From: Madurella fahalii
Lineage: Eukaryota; Ascomycota; Sordariomycetes; Sordariales
NCBI GenBank assembly: GCA_029876055.1
Contig: CM056878.1
Span: 3,224,001 to 3,288,000 of the forward strand
DNA: 64,000 nt
Direction: 5' to 3'
Positions within the stretch are counted from its first letter, which is position 1; each line of letters opens with the position of its first letter. A program made the position numbers and the translations under genes. The notes beneath the pieces are model-generated. The model did no database searches. It was given only the letters and a program-made list of their open reading frames with translations, and was not told where the DNA came from. This document shows positions 22,729 through 33,642 of this stretch, one piece after another.

Positions 22729-25700
22729 TCAACGCTTAGGCATACCCTGCATCATCGGCTTCTTTCCTTCCACCTTGTCACTGGCGCCCGGGGCGGGCCT
22801 TTGGATAGGTTGGGCCGCCGCACTGGCTCTCGGCATGCGAGCGGTATCAGACCAGGGCGAGGTGGTGCTCAGCAGAGTTTCTTGTTGAGCGTACAGCGCC
22901 GCTATGGTGGGGTCAGCGCCATAGACGGCTCGAAGATGGTTAGGTGACGAAGGAGAATGCGCAGCTGCCGCGGCCATTGAAGACGGTACTCCCTGCGAAG
23001 CAAATCTCTGCAATCCTCGTGGCGGCATGCCCAAAGGGCTGTTGACTGGCGGCAGACTTGAGCCGTTCTCGGAAAATTGGAGAGTCGAAAAGGATGAGTT
23101 AGGCACACGGCCAAAGGCAGACGACTGCTGGCTCTGGCCTGTTTGCCACGGATCTGCCGCCGAAGGGCCCCAAGGATTATACCGCAATGTGTTAGATGCC
23201 ATTCCACTGTTGGCCGAGCCTTCATCGATCCCCGGCCAAACTCCGCGGGTACCGTATGCATGCAGGTTGGTGCTGTCATTCAACTGTCCTCTCAAAGCCA
23301 ACGAGCGGAGTGCTTCCGTCTGATCTTCCAGCGGCATCGTTCGGCCTGGACTACCATGCCGGCTGTGGGCCTGGCTCGAGAGCAGGTTACCAGCGCTTGG
23401 GCCAGCTCGAAGTTGAGCTCTGCTGCCCGAGCTTGCCGGCCGTGAGGATCCCGGGCCGTCTGCGCTCCAGCCAGGAGCTGCCCCGCTCATGCTCGACCTC
23501 TGCAAAGCCGAGTCGACAGGTGCCGGAGTGTAGAAGTAATTCCAGGGCAGGGTCGGGATTGCCTTCATACCGGCTGAGCCAGGCCCCGGGCTAGTTGAGG
23601 TTGCAGCACCGGGGTCCTCACCCGTCGCCGTGGCGGCTGGATGTGCAAGAGGCCGCGTTGGCGTTTCAGGCTTCCTTGTCGGCGCGGATTCCGGAGGGAC
23701 CAAGAAATCGTTAAGAACTCGGAAGAGGTGCGTTTCCATTGGGAACTCAGAGACTGGTGCCGCCGGTGCAGCCTGCACTCTGCGCGCGCGGCTCCGCGCC
23801 TGTCCCAGGCTCGGTCCATAAAACTCCCGGTCTTCAGAAAGTTCATTAGACTCGCACAGACTCGGTGGCGCTGGCATCTTTCTATGTTGCTGCTCCAAGC
23901 CGGCAGGTATGGCCGATGGCGTCGCAGCCACGGGCTGGGCTGCTTGCAAGCGCTGGGTGGGATCTGGTTTGCCGCCCTCTAGATACACAATCGCCGTATG
24001 TTCCCGTGGTCCTTTTGTAACCGTGGAAGTGGTGAATGGAAACTTGGACTCGGGGGCGGACAGATCAACAGCACAGAGGACAACGTCCAATGAGCGGGTG
24101 AACGTGACATCGTCAGCGGTGTGCTCGGCAACAGGGACATCTTCCCGGCGTGGCTTCGGCTGGCGTGTGAACGCATCGTAGTACAGCTGGCAACCATCGT
24201 GAAGATCCGGCCCATTCAGACACTTTATGCCAAGAGTCATCTCGTCTTCGGGAAAACGCCAGGACACTGTAGATCCAAACTTGCCGGCGCCCAGAAATTC
24301 CAATAAGAGAGTCAGAGTATTGCTCAGTGTCAAACACATGGCACCAAACTGCGGTTCGAGATGGGTCCGAAAATCCACTAGCTCTGAGCCGTACGCACAG
24401 AGCCAGGCCATATAGACGCGGAGAAGTGGTAGGATACGGGTGAACGTAGGGGTGAAGCTGGTCTCGACCTCCTTTTGAGCAGAGGCAGGGCTCTCTGCTG
24501 TTTTGCGTTGGATAAGGTCCGCAACCTCATCTCCGAGCAGCCGTGATATCGTGTGAATAGTTCGGATGTTCAGCAGCAGAATGAACTGGCAAGAGCGAGA
24601 CCCTTCCTCGGTCCATTTCGCTATATCGAGTTAGAAACAGAACATGGTCGGCAAATGCACAGAGCGTCTTACCGCGAATTTTTTCTTGGCTGATAGCATA
24701 TGCTGTTATGTTGACAAGGATGATCTTGAGCAAGTCCGTCTCGGAACCAAGACCCGTCCCCGATTTCATCGCCAGTGCAAGGCGATGGTCGACCTCGCTC
24801 TCAAGTTCCTTGCGTTCGGCGAACTCCTTTCCTTGGTAATAAAAAGCATGAAGCTTGACAAACCAAGTCGCCAGGGCATGCTTGATCTCGCCACCCTTCC
24901 GCTTCTGGAGATCGCGGAACTCACGCTCCAGGTTCGCCGGGGCATTTGGGTGAGGCATATCGCACACCATGGCGCGGTAAAAGTGGTAGACAACTTGGAG
25001 ATGGTCCTCGGCCTCAACGTAGATCACTCCGCACTGGTGATGGCCGTATCCAGATTCAGGTATCAGGTCGTTCGCCAGGAAATAGTAGGCCAGGGCGCCC
25101 TCCCACTTGCGGTCCTTTGGACGCAGCAAAGTGCGATATCTCGCCAAATCCCCGAGGTAAATAAGCGTTTTATGGCACGAGTCCCTCACAATCTCTTCGA
25201 GCTTTGCCGCCGCGGCATCGACCTTGTCGGCATCCGGCACGGGGATCTCGTCCAGCTCGGCCTGACGAGCGATCCGTTTCAGATCTTCCATGTCATAGCG
25301 GGCGCAAACCCGCTGCAAGTACCCCTTGTAAAAATACTGAGCCGTCTTGAGATAGGCCGAGTAAAGCCGCTCAAGCTTCCGTCTTAGGACGGCGTGCTCG
25401 TGGCCTTGCAGTCTGGCGAGCACTTTCCGATACGTCTTGGTGACCTGGGTATGGGTCTGCCAGAGTGCGTCCTCGACGGACCTTTCTTTCGCAGCGCGGA
25501 TGTCGGGCCAAATGGTTTCGATACATGCGAGGCGGTAGCTGATCCCGTGGGTTAATCAATCTGGCATGATGTCGAGGCGAGGCCGATACCGACTCACTTC
25601 TCCATCAGTTTCTCGACCTTCTCGAAACGAGCCACCTCGTTTGTGCCTGGGCCGCCATTCTGAATATGCTCCAGCTCCTTATAGACGGCGACGCGCAGCT

Positions 25701-25913
25701 TCTGCGCGGCCCTGCACCGTCGAGTTAGCAGGCTCGACTCGGACATGGCAAGGCCGGCTGCCGCATCGATGAAGCCTCATGACGGCGTCTGAGCAATTGA
25801 AAATCGGCTGTTGAGCACCGAGCTTAGAAGGGTACTCACTTCCACGTTTCGTCCGTCGGTGGTATTGCCAAAGGCGCCTTAGCCGTTGCGGCGGTCCCGG
25901 CGGTTGACGCCAT
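22729..25913 (-). CDS. EST1/SMG7 (Ebs1)-family protein
   Basis: Exons 25840-25913, 25598-25711, 24673-25538 and 22729-24620 encode 981 residues, and all phases close. The N-terminal 14-3-3-like Est1 domain is seen in KLMENYRLACIETIWPDI, LERLYSAYLKTAQYFYKGYL and the PKDRKWEGALAYYFLANDLIPE-like repeat. A helical, TPR-like central block follows (ESGYGHHQCGVIYVEAEDHLQVVYHFYRAM). The C-terminal ~400 residues are Pro/Ser-rich and disordered. No PIN nuclease domain is visible, so it resembles SMG7/Ebs1/Est1 rather than SMG6. Relatives bind phosphorylated Upf1 in nonsense-mediated mRNA decay or act in telomerase recruitment; which applies here cannot be told. Branch site GCTAAC is visible in the first intron. 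Confidence 0.85.
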
Positions 25914-26682
25914 CGCGGAGTTGCCCCTGCTACGCAAGCTGTCTGTCTGCCAGGCGAAGGAACCAAAAAAAATTTGTAATCTGGAATATGTAGTACCGCC
26001 TGAATGGGAAGAGCCGACGCTCAGGGCCTGGGCTCACTCGGAGTTGTGGGATAACTGTGGTTTTGCAGGCGGTCCATAACTTGACTGGCTCTCTTTGGCG
26101 GGTCTGCGAAGAGGGGCGCTGCGGGTTGCGGCTGGCAGATTGGCCGTTGGTAGTGAGCACATTGGAAGGAGGAAAAAGAGCTTTGAGCGAGACTAGCAAG
26201 AACCGGCGTCAGGTCCCGTGTGCAGAGGGTATGCGGCCAAAGATGCGCGACAAAACGCATGGGGGTTCGAGAGAAGAAGCGATTCACAGCCTAGTGACCC
26301 GCCGCTGTCTGCTGCGACGACATTGGACCACAGAGAGTGCTCCCCGGCCCGTGGGGGAGTGCTCAGAAGCCCGCGGGTGGCCAATCAGCGAGGAGGCCCG
26401 AAGCACCAATGCAAGCCCAAGCTTTGCTGATCACCCAGCGGATCGCATCATTGCACGCCCCGTGAATCTTGTTTCATGAAACTTTATAAGAACCGGAACA
26501 GCCTCAACGTCACCGTCACCGTCACCGCTTTTGGATCTACATCTCCGGTAGTCACTTGAAACGGCAGCACAAAACTGCTCCACCCACAGAAAAGCAACTC
26601 GGCCCAAGCACAAAAGGCATCTGAAAGTAACCTCCTGCCTGGTCCACGATCTCCTTCCACTTTGAACTTTGAAGTCCGCAAA
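25914..26682. other. Divergent intergenic region
   Basis: 769 bp between divergent starts of the EST1-like gene and the zinc finger gene. I see no coding potential. CACCGT hexamers repeat three times near 26509-26525. Confidence 0.55.
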
Positions 26683-27564
26683 ATGAAGCGTTCACGCGAA
26701 TCCGAGGAGGCATCATCGGAAGAAACTGTATCGACGATTCGGAATACGGCAGTAATGGCAGGAATTAGCCATGACGGACTGATACCAAGCAACCGAGATG
26801 GCAGCAACACCCTGCAGCCCCCTGCCAAGCTCGCTGAGCTTGACCTGCCCGACAACGACAGAGGTGTTCAGATGCTCTGCTCGCTGCCGCCTCACAAGGA
26901 GCCTTTGGTGTTCTCGTCGTATGGTGAATACGAGATGCATTATAGAAACCAGCACACCAACCGCTGCGCTCAATGCCGCAAGAACTTCCCGTCGGCCCAC
27001 CTACTCGGTTTACACATTGAAGAGACGCACGACTCATTCGTCCTAGTAAAACGAGAGCGAGGAGAGCGCACGGTGAGTCTCTAGATTCAACCCGCACTAA
27101 CTACCCGCCGGCTGGCCCACTAACACCCTACCCCTCCCTCTCAGTACTCCTGCTTTGTGGAGAGTTGTGAGCGGAAGTGCAGCACACCGCAGAAGCGGAA
27201 AATGCACCTGATCGATAAGCACATGTACCCGAAGAACTTCTTCTTTGCCGTGACCCGGGACGGCATCGACGGGCGGCGGTCTCTACTGCTGGAGGGTGGC
27301 CACCGCCACAAGAGATCGAGCGCCGCTGCAGCACCACGACCAAAGGAGTCCTCCAGAGAAGAGAGGCACAAGCCTTCTACTGCAGATGAGAAGTCTGAGG
27401 CGTCGACAGATGATCATATGGCAGTAGATCCGGGCGTTAAAAGCCCAGGGCCGCAAGCAGACCATGAAATGGAGGATCTGTCCAACGCCATGTCGGCGCT
27501 CAGATTCGTGCCGCTCAGTGTCCAATTCGGGCGCGGCAAGAGGACCGGTTTTGCCAAACGGTGA
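26683..27564 (+). CDS. ZNF511-like C2H2 zinc finger protein
   Basis: Exons 26683-27072 and 27145-27564 encode 269 residues. Three C2H2-like units are visible. The first is degenerate, around CSLPPHKEPLVFSSYGEYEMH. The second is CAQCRKNFPSAHLLGLHIEETH. The third begins at the splice join: YSCFVESCERKCSTPQKRKM, then LIDKHMYPKNFFF. The spacing and the HxYPxxFxF end match the ZNF511 family, conserved from fungi to animals, whose role I do not know firmly. The C-terminal third is disordered and ends in FVPLSVQFGRGKRTGF. Start chosen: ATG 26683, because the longer upstream frame begins at a TTG. Confidence 0.8.
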
Positions 27565-27930
27565 CCCCTTATCCCGAGCTAGAATCTCTTCGGTTCGAAA
27601 TTGCTGGGATACAGCGGAACGAACCACCATCGAGGTTTGAAGACAATGACAGATCGTCCCAATAGGTATGCTCCTCGAGTGTCATCAGTTCGTAGACCCA
27701 AAACCTCCAGCCAAGCCTGCCTCTAACCAGCGCCGTCTCTTCCCTAACCGCGGTGAGCAATTTGCAGAAAGAAGCCTGCATGGAGGGTGGCAACTCTTAC
27801 AGTCTTAATTAGTCCTGACAAAAGAATAAAAGCTTATTGGTATCATCGATTTTTTTGGATTTTTTTTCCTTTTCCTTCTCAGAGGACAACGTCCATCAAA
27901 CTCCAACCAAGGGAAAGACTGACAGGCAAA
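27565..27930. other. Convergent 3' intergenic region
   Basis: 366 bp between the stops of the zinc finger gene and BUD31. T-rich around 27845-27880; nothing else seen. Confidence 0.5.
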
Positions 27931-28377
27931 TCAGTCCGTCGACGCGCACCCCCTACACCCACAGCTGACGCACTGAATATCTTGGTCCTCCTTGAGTTGG
28001 GCCCTCGGCACGCGGCAGACGCACGTCGAGTTGAAGTTTGTCTCCTTTGTCTGGATGCAGCGCAGGCAGCAGAGCTTCTCGTACCCTTGTTTCTTCCACT
28101 TTGCAATGAGCATGGCGTCGGCGTAGCCGTTCTTGAGCAGCCACTCGTACAGCTGCTTGCTGATGGCTTCCTTCTCGTAGTAGAGCTCGTACACGTAGCG
28201 GCTGCGCTGGTGGGCGATCTGGAAGATGGGCCACTGCGCCTGATGCTTGGGTATGTTGTCGGTCGGCGTGTTCTGTGCATCCTTCATCTTGTTGCTGAAG
28301 ATCAGCAGGTCCTCCTCGATGTCACTGAAGCCGTCCGGTGGCGGCTTGCGCTTCGAGGCGGGGCGGATGGCTGGCAT
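27931..28377 (-). CDS. bud31: Pre-mRNA splicing factor BUD31 (G10 protein)
   Basis: A single exon encodes 148 residues, the usual G10 length. Conserved blocks are PPPDGFSDIEEDLLIFSNKM, PIFQIAHQRSRYVYELYYE, LYEWLLKNGYADAMLIAKWK and a C-terminal zinc cluster with many cysteines (KLCCLRCIQT, STCVCRVPRA, CVSCGCRGCAS). BUD31 belongs to the activated spliceosome (NTC-related) and helps stabilise its catalytic RNA core. It shares a 349-bp divergent promoter region with the complex I gene on the plus strand. Confidence 0.97.
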   Translation of the reverse strand: MPAIRPASKRKPPPDGFSDIEEDLLIFSNKMKDAQNTPTDNIPKHQAQWPIFQIAHQRSRYVYELYYEKEAISKQLYEWLLKNGYADAMLIAKWKKQGYEKLCCLRCIQTKETNFNSTCVCRVPRAQLKEDQDIQCVSCGCRGCASTD

Positions 28378-28726
28378 TTTTTCCTTCTTTTTGTTTTCTT
28401 TTTTTGGCCTTTTGAGATGTGTAATCGGGTCGGTTTTCACCCTCGATATTCCCGCAGACGAGTCTGGCCGGGATGTAGTTGTCGAAGGAAAATCAATACA
28501 GAGCCAGGTGGTTACTCTCTCGAAAGAAACGGAGGGGTGTTCAACTGCTGATGTATGGGAAGCCTTGGTTCCGGGAAAATGACTAAGCAAACTCATGAGT
28601 GGGACACAGCAGGGGCCATGATGGGGATGGCCCAAGCTTCCCGCGGCGCAAGCCAGCCCAGTTCAGCGCTGCCGTCAACTCCAATCACAAGCAACCGACC
28701 AAACGACAACGACGAATTCGGCCGTC
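28378..28726. promoter_or_regulatory. Divergent promoter region of BUD31 and NUO-14.8
   Basis: 349 bp between the start codons of two divergent genes. It must contain both promoters. TTTTTC/AAG-rich stretches lie next to BUD31. No defined factor site is claimed. Confidence 0.6.
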
Positions 28727-29391
28727 ATGGCAGTCACACCCACTCAATTCGCCGTCACCGCGCGGCAGTGTGAGTCTTGAACAGGTATCTGATTCCTCGC
28801 TTGGCTGGCGACTGATGAGCAGCAGCGGCCAATTGGTCCGACGCGAAGCGGCGAGTGCTTGCGGCATATCGAGATTGGATCCGCGCGGTATGTGGTATAC
28901 AGCGGGGGCGAGCTTTCTGAAATGGGTGTAGCAACAGCCAAACTAACTATGTCTCCATCTAGGCGCCCGAGATCCAAACCATGTACTCGGTTCCGCACCC
29001 GGTATCGGCTATCCGCTCCCGCATCAGGCAAGAGTTTGAGCGTCATCGGTTCGTCAACAAGCTGCCAGTAGTGGACGTCCTTCTCCACCAGAGCAATGCC
29101 GATTACCAAGTAAGCTGTTCCGTGTACGGCAAGCCAGGATACGGAGAGCTTCCTGGCGCTGCCGATCCGCAAGCATGGCGAACAGACGGGGCTGACACTT
29201 GGTTGCGACAGGAAACCATGAACTTCTGGCGCCAGACGAACCACATCATGGCATTTTTCAAGGAGGAGAACTTCAGGGGGGAGAAGAGATTGCCATCAAA
29301 TTTCATTACTGGGTTCCTGGAGGTAAATGTTGCCTACCCCCCAATGCACGTGGATCCAGCGCTCACATATCATATGTAGGGTCGCAACTAG
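28727..29391 (+). CDS. nuo-14.8: NADH:ubiquinone oxidoreductase 14.8 kDa subunit (NDUFA6, LYR family)
   Basis: Five exons (28727-28769, 28823-28887, 28963-29109, 29212-29322, 29380-29391) encode 125 residues. The product begins MAVTPTQFAVTARQ. It carries the LYR-family helix NWSDAKRRVLAAYRDWIRA (the motif reads AYR), then APEIQTMYSVPHPVSAIR, and ends FITGFLEGRN. Complex I in the mitochondrial inner membrane uses this peripheral-arm subunit to hold the acyl carrier protein. The last exon is only 12 nt: three codons plus the stop. Branch site ACTAAC is visible in the intron before exon 3. The multi-intron structure gives exactly the expected length. Confidence 0.95.
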
Positions 29392-29567
29392 AACAAGTCA
29401 TTACCAGTTCCCTTGCTTAAATGTATATCAAGGCAATCAAAAGTCGTAAAAACAGCCCAAAAGCCGCAATCCTCATCATCCACCCACGAGTGCCCGATTC
29501 ATCCATATCCGCAACCAGTCCACGCCAGAAACGCCAGCCTGTCTTTTTTTAACTCGAGGAAATAAAG

Positions 29568-30231
29568 TTATGGTGATGAGTTCGCCGCGAAGCGTTCGCG
29601 AGCCTCGATGAACTTGTCTGTTACGACGTCACAGAGATCCTGCAGGTCCCGCAGCCCCTTTTCCAGGGCCTCAATTGCCGTCGTGCCCTCTATGCCCTGT
29701 TAGCATGTGTATGCTACCAGCCTCTAAGGGCAATTATGAACTTACCGAATGTCTGAATTCTGACATTCATCTTTGCCTCGGAGGGATGTGGGATTGCGTA
29801 TGCGCAGAACTCGACGTCGGGGCTGAGGCCCCGTTAGTACAATTACCAGTGGAAGAGAAACCCGGAACTTACTTCCTGTTGATGACATATCGCAGGGCGT
29901 TTCCAAGAGTGTGACTCTCATTGAGAAACTCAAACGAGGCAGCAGTCGGTGTTGAGCCAGGGAGCTGTGGCCTTATCAATAGGGTCCCTTGTATCTCGTG
30001 TTGCATTCAGAAAACTCGGCATACCAGCTTGACTCTCTGGACCTCCTCCTCCTCTTCCTCCTCCTCAAACTCATCGTCCTCAGCTTCTTCTACTTGATCA
30101 TTTCCGTCTTGGTCAACCGACATCTCATCGTCCTTGCTCTCGGGCTGATGAGAGGTCGGCGCTTCTTCCATGACAACGTCCGACCCTGCGTCAGAGGGCT
30201 CATCTTTTCTCGCCTTGGACCTAGTAGGCAT
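29568..30231 (-). CDS. rpc19: RNA polymerase I/III subunit AC19
   Basis: Exons 30025-30231, 29873-29964, 29746-29822 and 29568-29689 encode 165 residues. An acidic, disordered N-terminus of about 65 residues leads into the RpoA-like fold: LPGSTPTAASFEFLNESHTL, GNALRYVINRNPDVEFCAY, IPHPSEAKMNVRIQTF. The C-terminal helix is EGTTAIEALEKGLRDLQDLC. AC19 pairs with AC40 as the alpha-like assembly platform of RNA polymerases I and III in the nucleus. The yeast protein is shorter (about 142); the extra length is the acidic N-terminus. Its 3' end lies 176 bp from that of the complex I gene. Confidence 0.95.
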
Positions 30232-33200
30232 TTTCGATATATGGATATCCGCCACAGTGATGAGATATTGGCTAGGTGAGTGAGGTGGGAGATTCCGCCT
30301 TTCATGGAAATGAGTTCGAAGTCCCGGATTTCGGAAAATTTTATTGGCGTTGGAATTTTTAGCGGCCATCTCAGCCCTCACCAGAGTACTAGTCATACCC
30401 CCCGCCACCCCGTCCACACCCGAACCCCTTGAACTGACCTTTCCCTTCCCACGAATTTCGATGCACCAGAGGAGCCGCCAATTCTAACAAGCATACTACA
30501 GGTATATTTCTTCTAATAGCTGACGAGCTTGTTCTAGTGCGCATCCGATTCCGGTCTAGAACCCCAGATTGTCAAGAGGGCCTATGTAATATGTAATACT
30601 CAACCTAGCAGCGACATACTGTAGTACATACGTACGCCGCTGTCCGTTTGACAGCGGCTAGGACAGCCAACGGCAGCACGAACCGAGGCAACGGTTTCGC
30701 ACGCCCATGCCTCCCATTGGCACGTTCCCGAGGGATGAGCAGCGCCTAGTCTACAGAAGGTTGCATCCACACAAAGATCAATGACATGTGCATCAGTGAT
30801 AATCCAGAGCACTTGATAAGGATGGGTGGTCTCAAGATGTGAACATGATTATGTTCGCAAGCAAGGTCAGTTCCGGGCCGACAGGGACTTGTATCGCTCT
30901 AAGTCGGGCAGCAATTCCCCACGCGCAAAGATCAAAAACTCGTAATTCCACTAAGATACGCCTGTTGTGCTCGACCTGGATGTGAAAGGGACAAGATTAT
31001 CATATGCATCTCATTCAAGACCAGACGGTGACGATGCAATCGCGCTGCCCAACTTTTCAGCCCCTCATCGACCGCCTTCCATTGCTTGGCTCACTACCCT
31101 CTGCCGGCTGTCTCAGGATGGCCAACCGCCCGCCTCGTAAGACGCCTCTGATTGGCCAGCCCCCTGCTGCAGCCTCAACACGGACATGCAACCCTCCACC
31201 ATCGAAAGTCGTTTGGAGCCGGGAAAAGGAAAAAAAAAATAGCAAATAGATCTGAACATTGACTGGATACCAATCGTTGTGGGATTGCTGCCCGTGCTCA
31301 TGTAACTCTGTCATGTACGGACGGGGGATTACGGGGTCCGTGAAAGGATACAATGGAAACCGGAAACAGAACAACACGGATCCAACCCACTCGTCCTTGC
31401 ATGTCGCAGCAGCAAAAAGTCTCCAGCACTCCCAGATCGACAACCCGACCATGCGACGGGGACTGTTACCCCTTAGTTATTTGTACAACCGCCGACCACC
31501 GTCAAACACCGAATCTTTCGACGGCGCTGTTCAGTGTCGTCGATATGACACTGCCCAAAGCGTTGGGCCCTAGACCGTCAAGGTGAGACTCGGCGCGTGA
31601 AGTTTCCGGGAAACAAAACAAAAGGTATCCGAAACATTCCGGTCATTGCACCGCATACTGTCATAGAGTGTGGCGGTCCCAGTGTTGCGCTGGCGAGACG
31701 GGACATTTACAACCGTCTCCGGAGCGGGAGGGAGATTGCATGTATTATATCGAGCATCCCCAAGCCCTTGAACCGTGTCTCGGCTGGATTGCAGCGGCTC
31801 CAGGTTTATGACGGGCGCTGGCAGGTATCAGTGCGATGCGCAGTCAAGAAGCTACAGGCAGCTAATTGCCTCGGGCCATCTCAAAATCGGCATAATACGC
31901 AGTAAGTCAGAAATGTTTGCTCGCTGGAGCGGCGTTGGGCCCACCTTAGCGTACCGTTGACAAGATGCCAGAGCGGGATGGTTGACCCGCCCTGGGTGCG
32001 CCTCCCTGGCGGCACAAACTACGTTTCAGGCGGCGCTCTTGCGGCTGCCGGGGACTCTGCAGGAGCATGGGCTCGCCGGGGTTCGAGAAACGGCGGCGCT
32101 CAAGCTTCTGCCAATGGCAGGGGCCACCTTGCTCAATCCAAAACATCCGCAAAAGGTCGATGGCCTCCTTGAATTCCTTGCACGCTCCTCCTGGGACATG
32201 GAGTAAAATATGGAGGGGTTTTGGCCGGTCCCATCGAGCCACCAGCGCCGCAGGGCGCAGCAAAACAGCTGGTCAATTGGCGGTCGCCAGCCATATCAGC
32301 CCAACCCCGGGTGGGGGATGCTGCTGCGGTAGGCGTGCCTTACCGTGGGCAGAAGCGACGGCCAAGCCCGACCCCTCGCTAGCAGGCCTCCACTCGATGC
32401 TCCACGACGCCAAATCTCAAACACTAGAACCAAAGTGAACCACTGACCCAAGTCGTCCAGCTTGCTCTTACACCTGACGCCTTGTGACTGGTCGCCCGAG
32501 ACCTCACACACGACTTGCGTCAGCCGGGTGTACTTTGCGTTGTCCCTTTCATAAACGACGTCGCCGCGGGGGTGCTTTGGGGGGAGGGGGGTGTGGTTGC
32601 TGTCCATATACGTGCAGTCCATGTAAAAGTGCCTCCGTAAAAAAGATCCCGCCGCCGTCTCACAGACAGCTCACCCCCCTACTAACCCCTCATCCTTTTT
32701 TCATCCCATCCCCTTTCCGCAACCCGTTTCCTCTTATCTCCAGCCCGCCGCTTGCTCGAGTCTCTCGTTCTACTCCTCTCTCCTCCTTCCCTCCTGCAGT
32801 GCGCCCTAAGTGATTGTCTGCTTCGTAGCTGCTCCCATCGCAATCCCGACGCTAGAACCCAATCGCGCCGCCCCGGTGGTTCACCTCCACGGTAATCCGA
32901 GTGACACGCACTTTTGCGGGCTCGCCTTGACACGAACAGGTGTCACCGGCACAGATATCGCTTACTGACGGGGCGCACTCTAAAGTGATTGATATCACTA
33001 TCGAGGCGGAAAAGCGGTTCAAGAAAGAGTCGGGACAGGCCATTGTTGGGACGACTTTTTCACCTTAAAAGTTTTCCAGTCGACGACATCTCCCGGATTC
33101 AGCGAACGCAGCAAGCGCCGCCGGCCGCAGTGCCACAAAAAGGAAGGTGCAGCGTCGCGACGGAACCCACAGCAGCCTTTGGACACGCTCGCTGCGCCCT

Positions 33201-33642
33201 CGCACTGTTACAGTGTTGCACGCCAGTCTCTCGTTGGAAGCGCCCAGACGACCATCAGCTCGAACTATTGTTCCGGGCCTGGCAAATAATCTGACAATTT
33301 GATCGTCTCACACGCAGATCGGTCTCGGTTTTCGAGGGCCTTTTCCGCCTCTCCACGAGCTCGACTTGCCGTCTCGACTTCACCAGCGTCCCTGGACGAA
33401 AAGGAGAAGCCGGGCTTTTGAGGCTTTCCGTCTCGTTGTGTTGAACAACCCCTTATTCCCGCCGCACCTCGCTTCGTCCATCCGCACGCACGCACAACAC
33501 GCATCCCAGGTCTCAGGATCCTGGCACGCCTGCCCCCCCATTTTTCGGGACTGGTCTGACCGATTCTCATTCGGTCTTTTTTTTTTTTTTTTTATTCAAA
33601 CGTCTCTCCCAGCGCAAACCTCTTCGGACCCGCACACCGATC
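30232..33642. other. Gene-free divergent region, 3.4 kb
   Basis: Between the starts of AC19 (-) and the unrecognised protein (+). Open frames are short and lack the local codon bias. The last ~900 bp are C/T-rich and look like promoter and leader of the downstream gene, with a T19-class run at about 33580-33593. I see no tRNA or other RNA gene. Confidence 0.5.
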
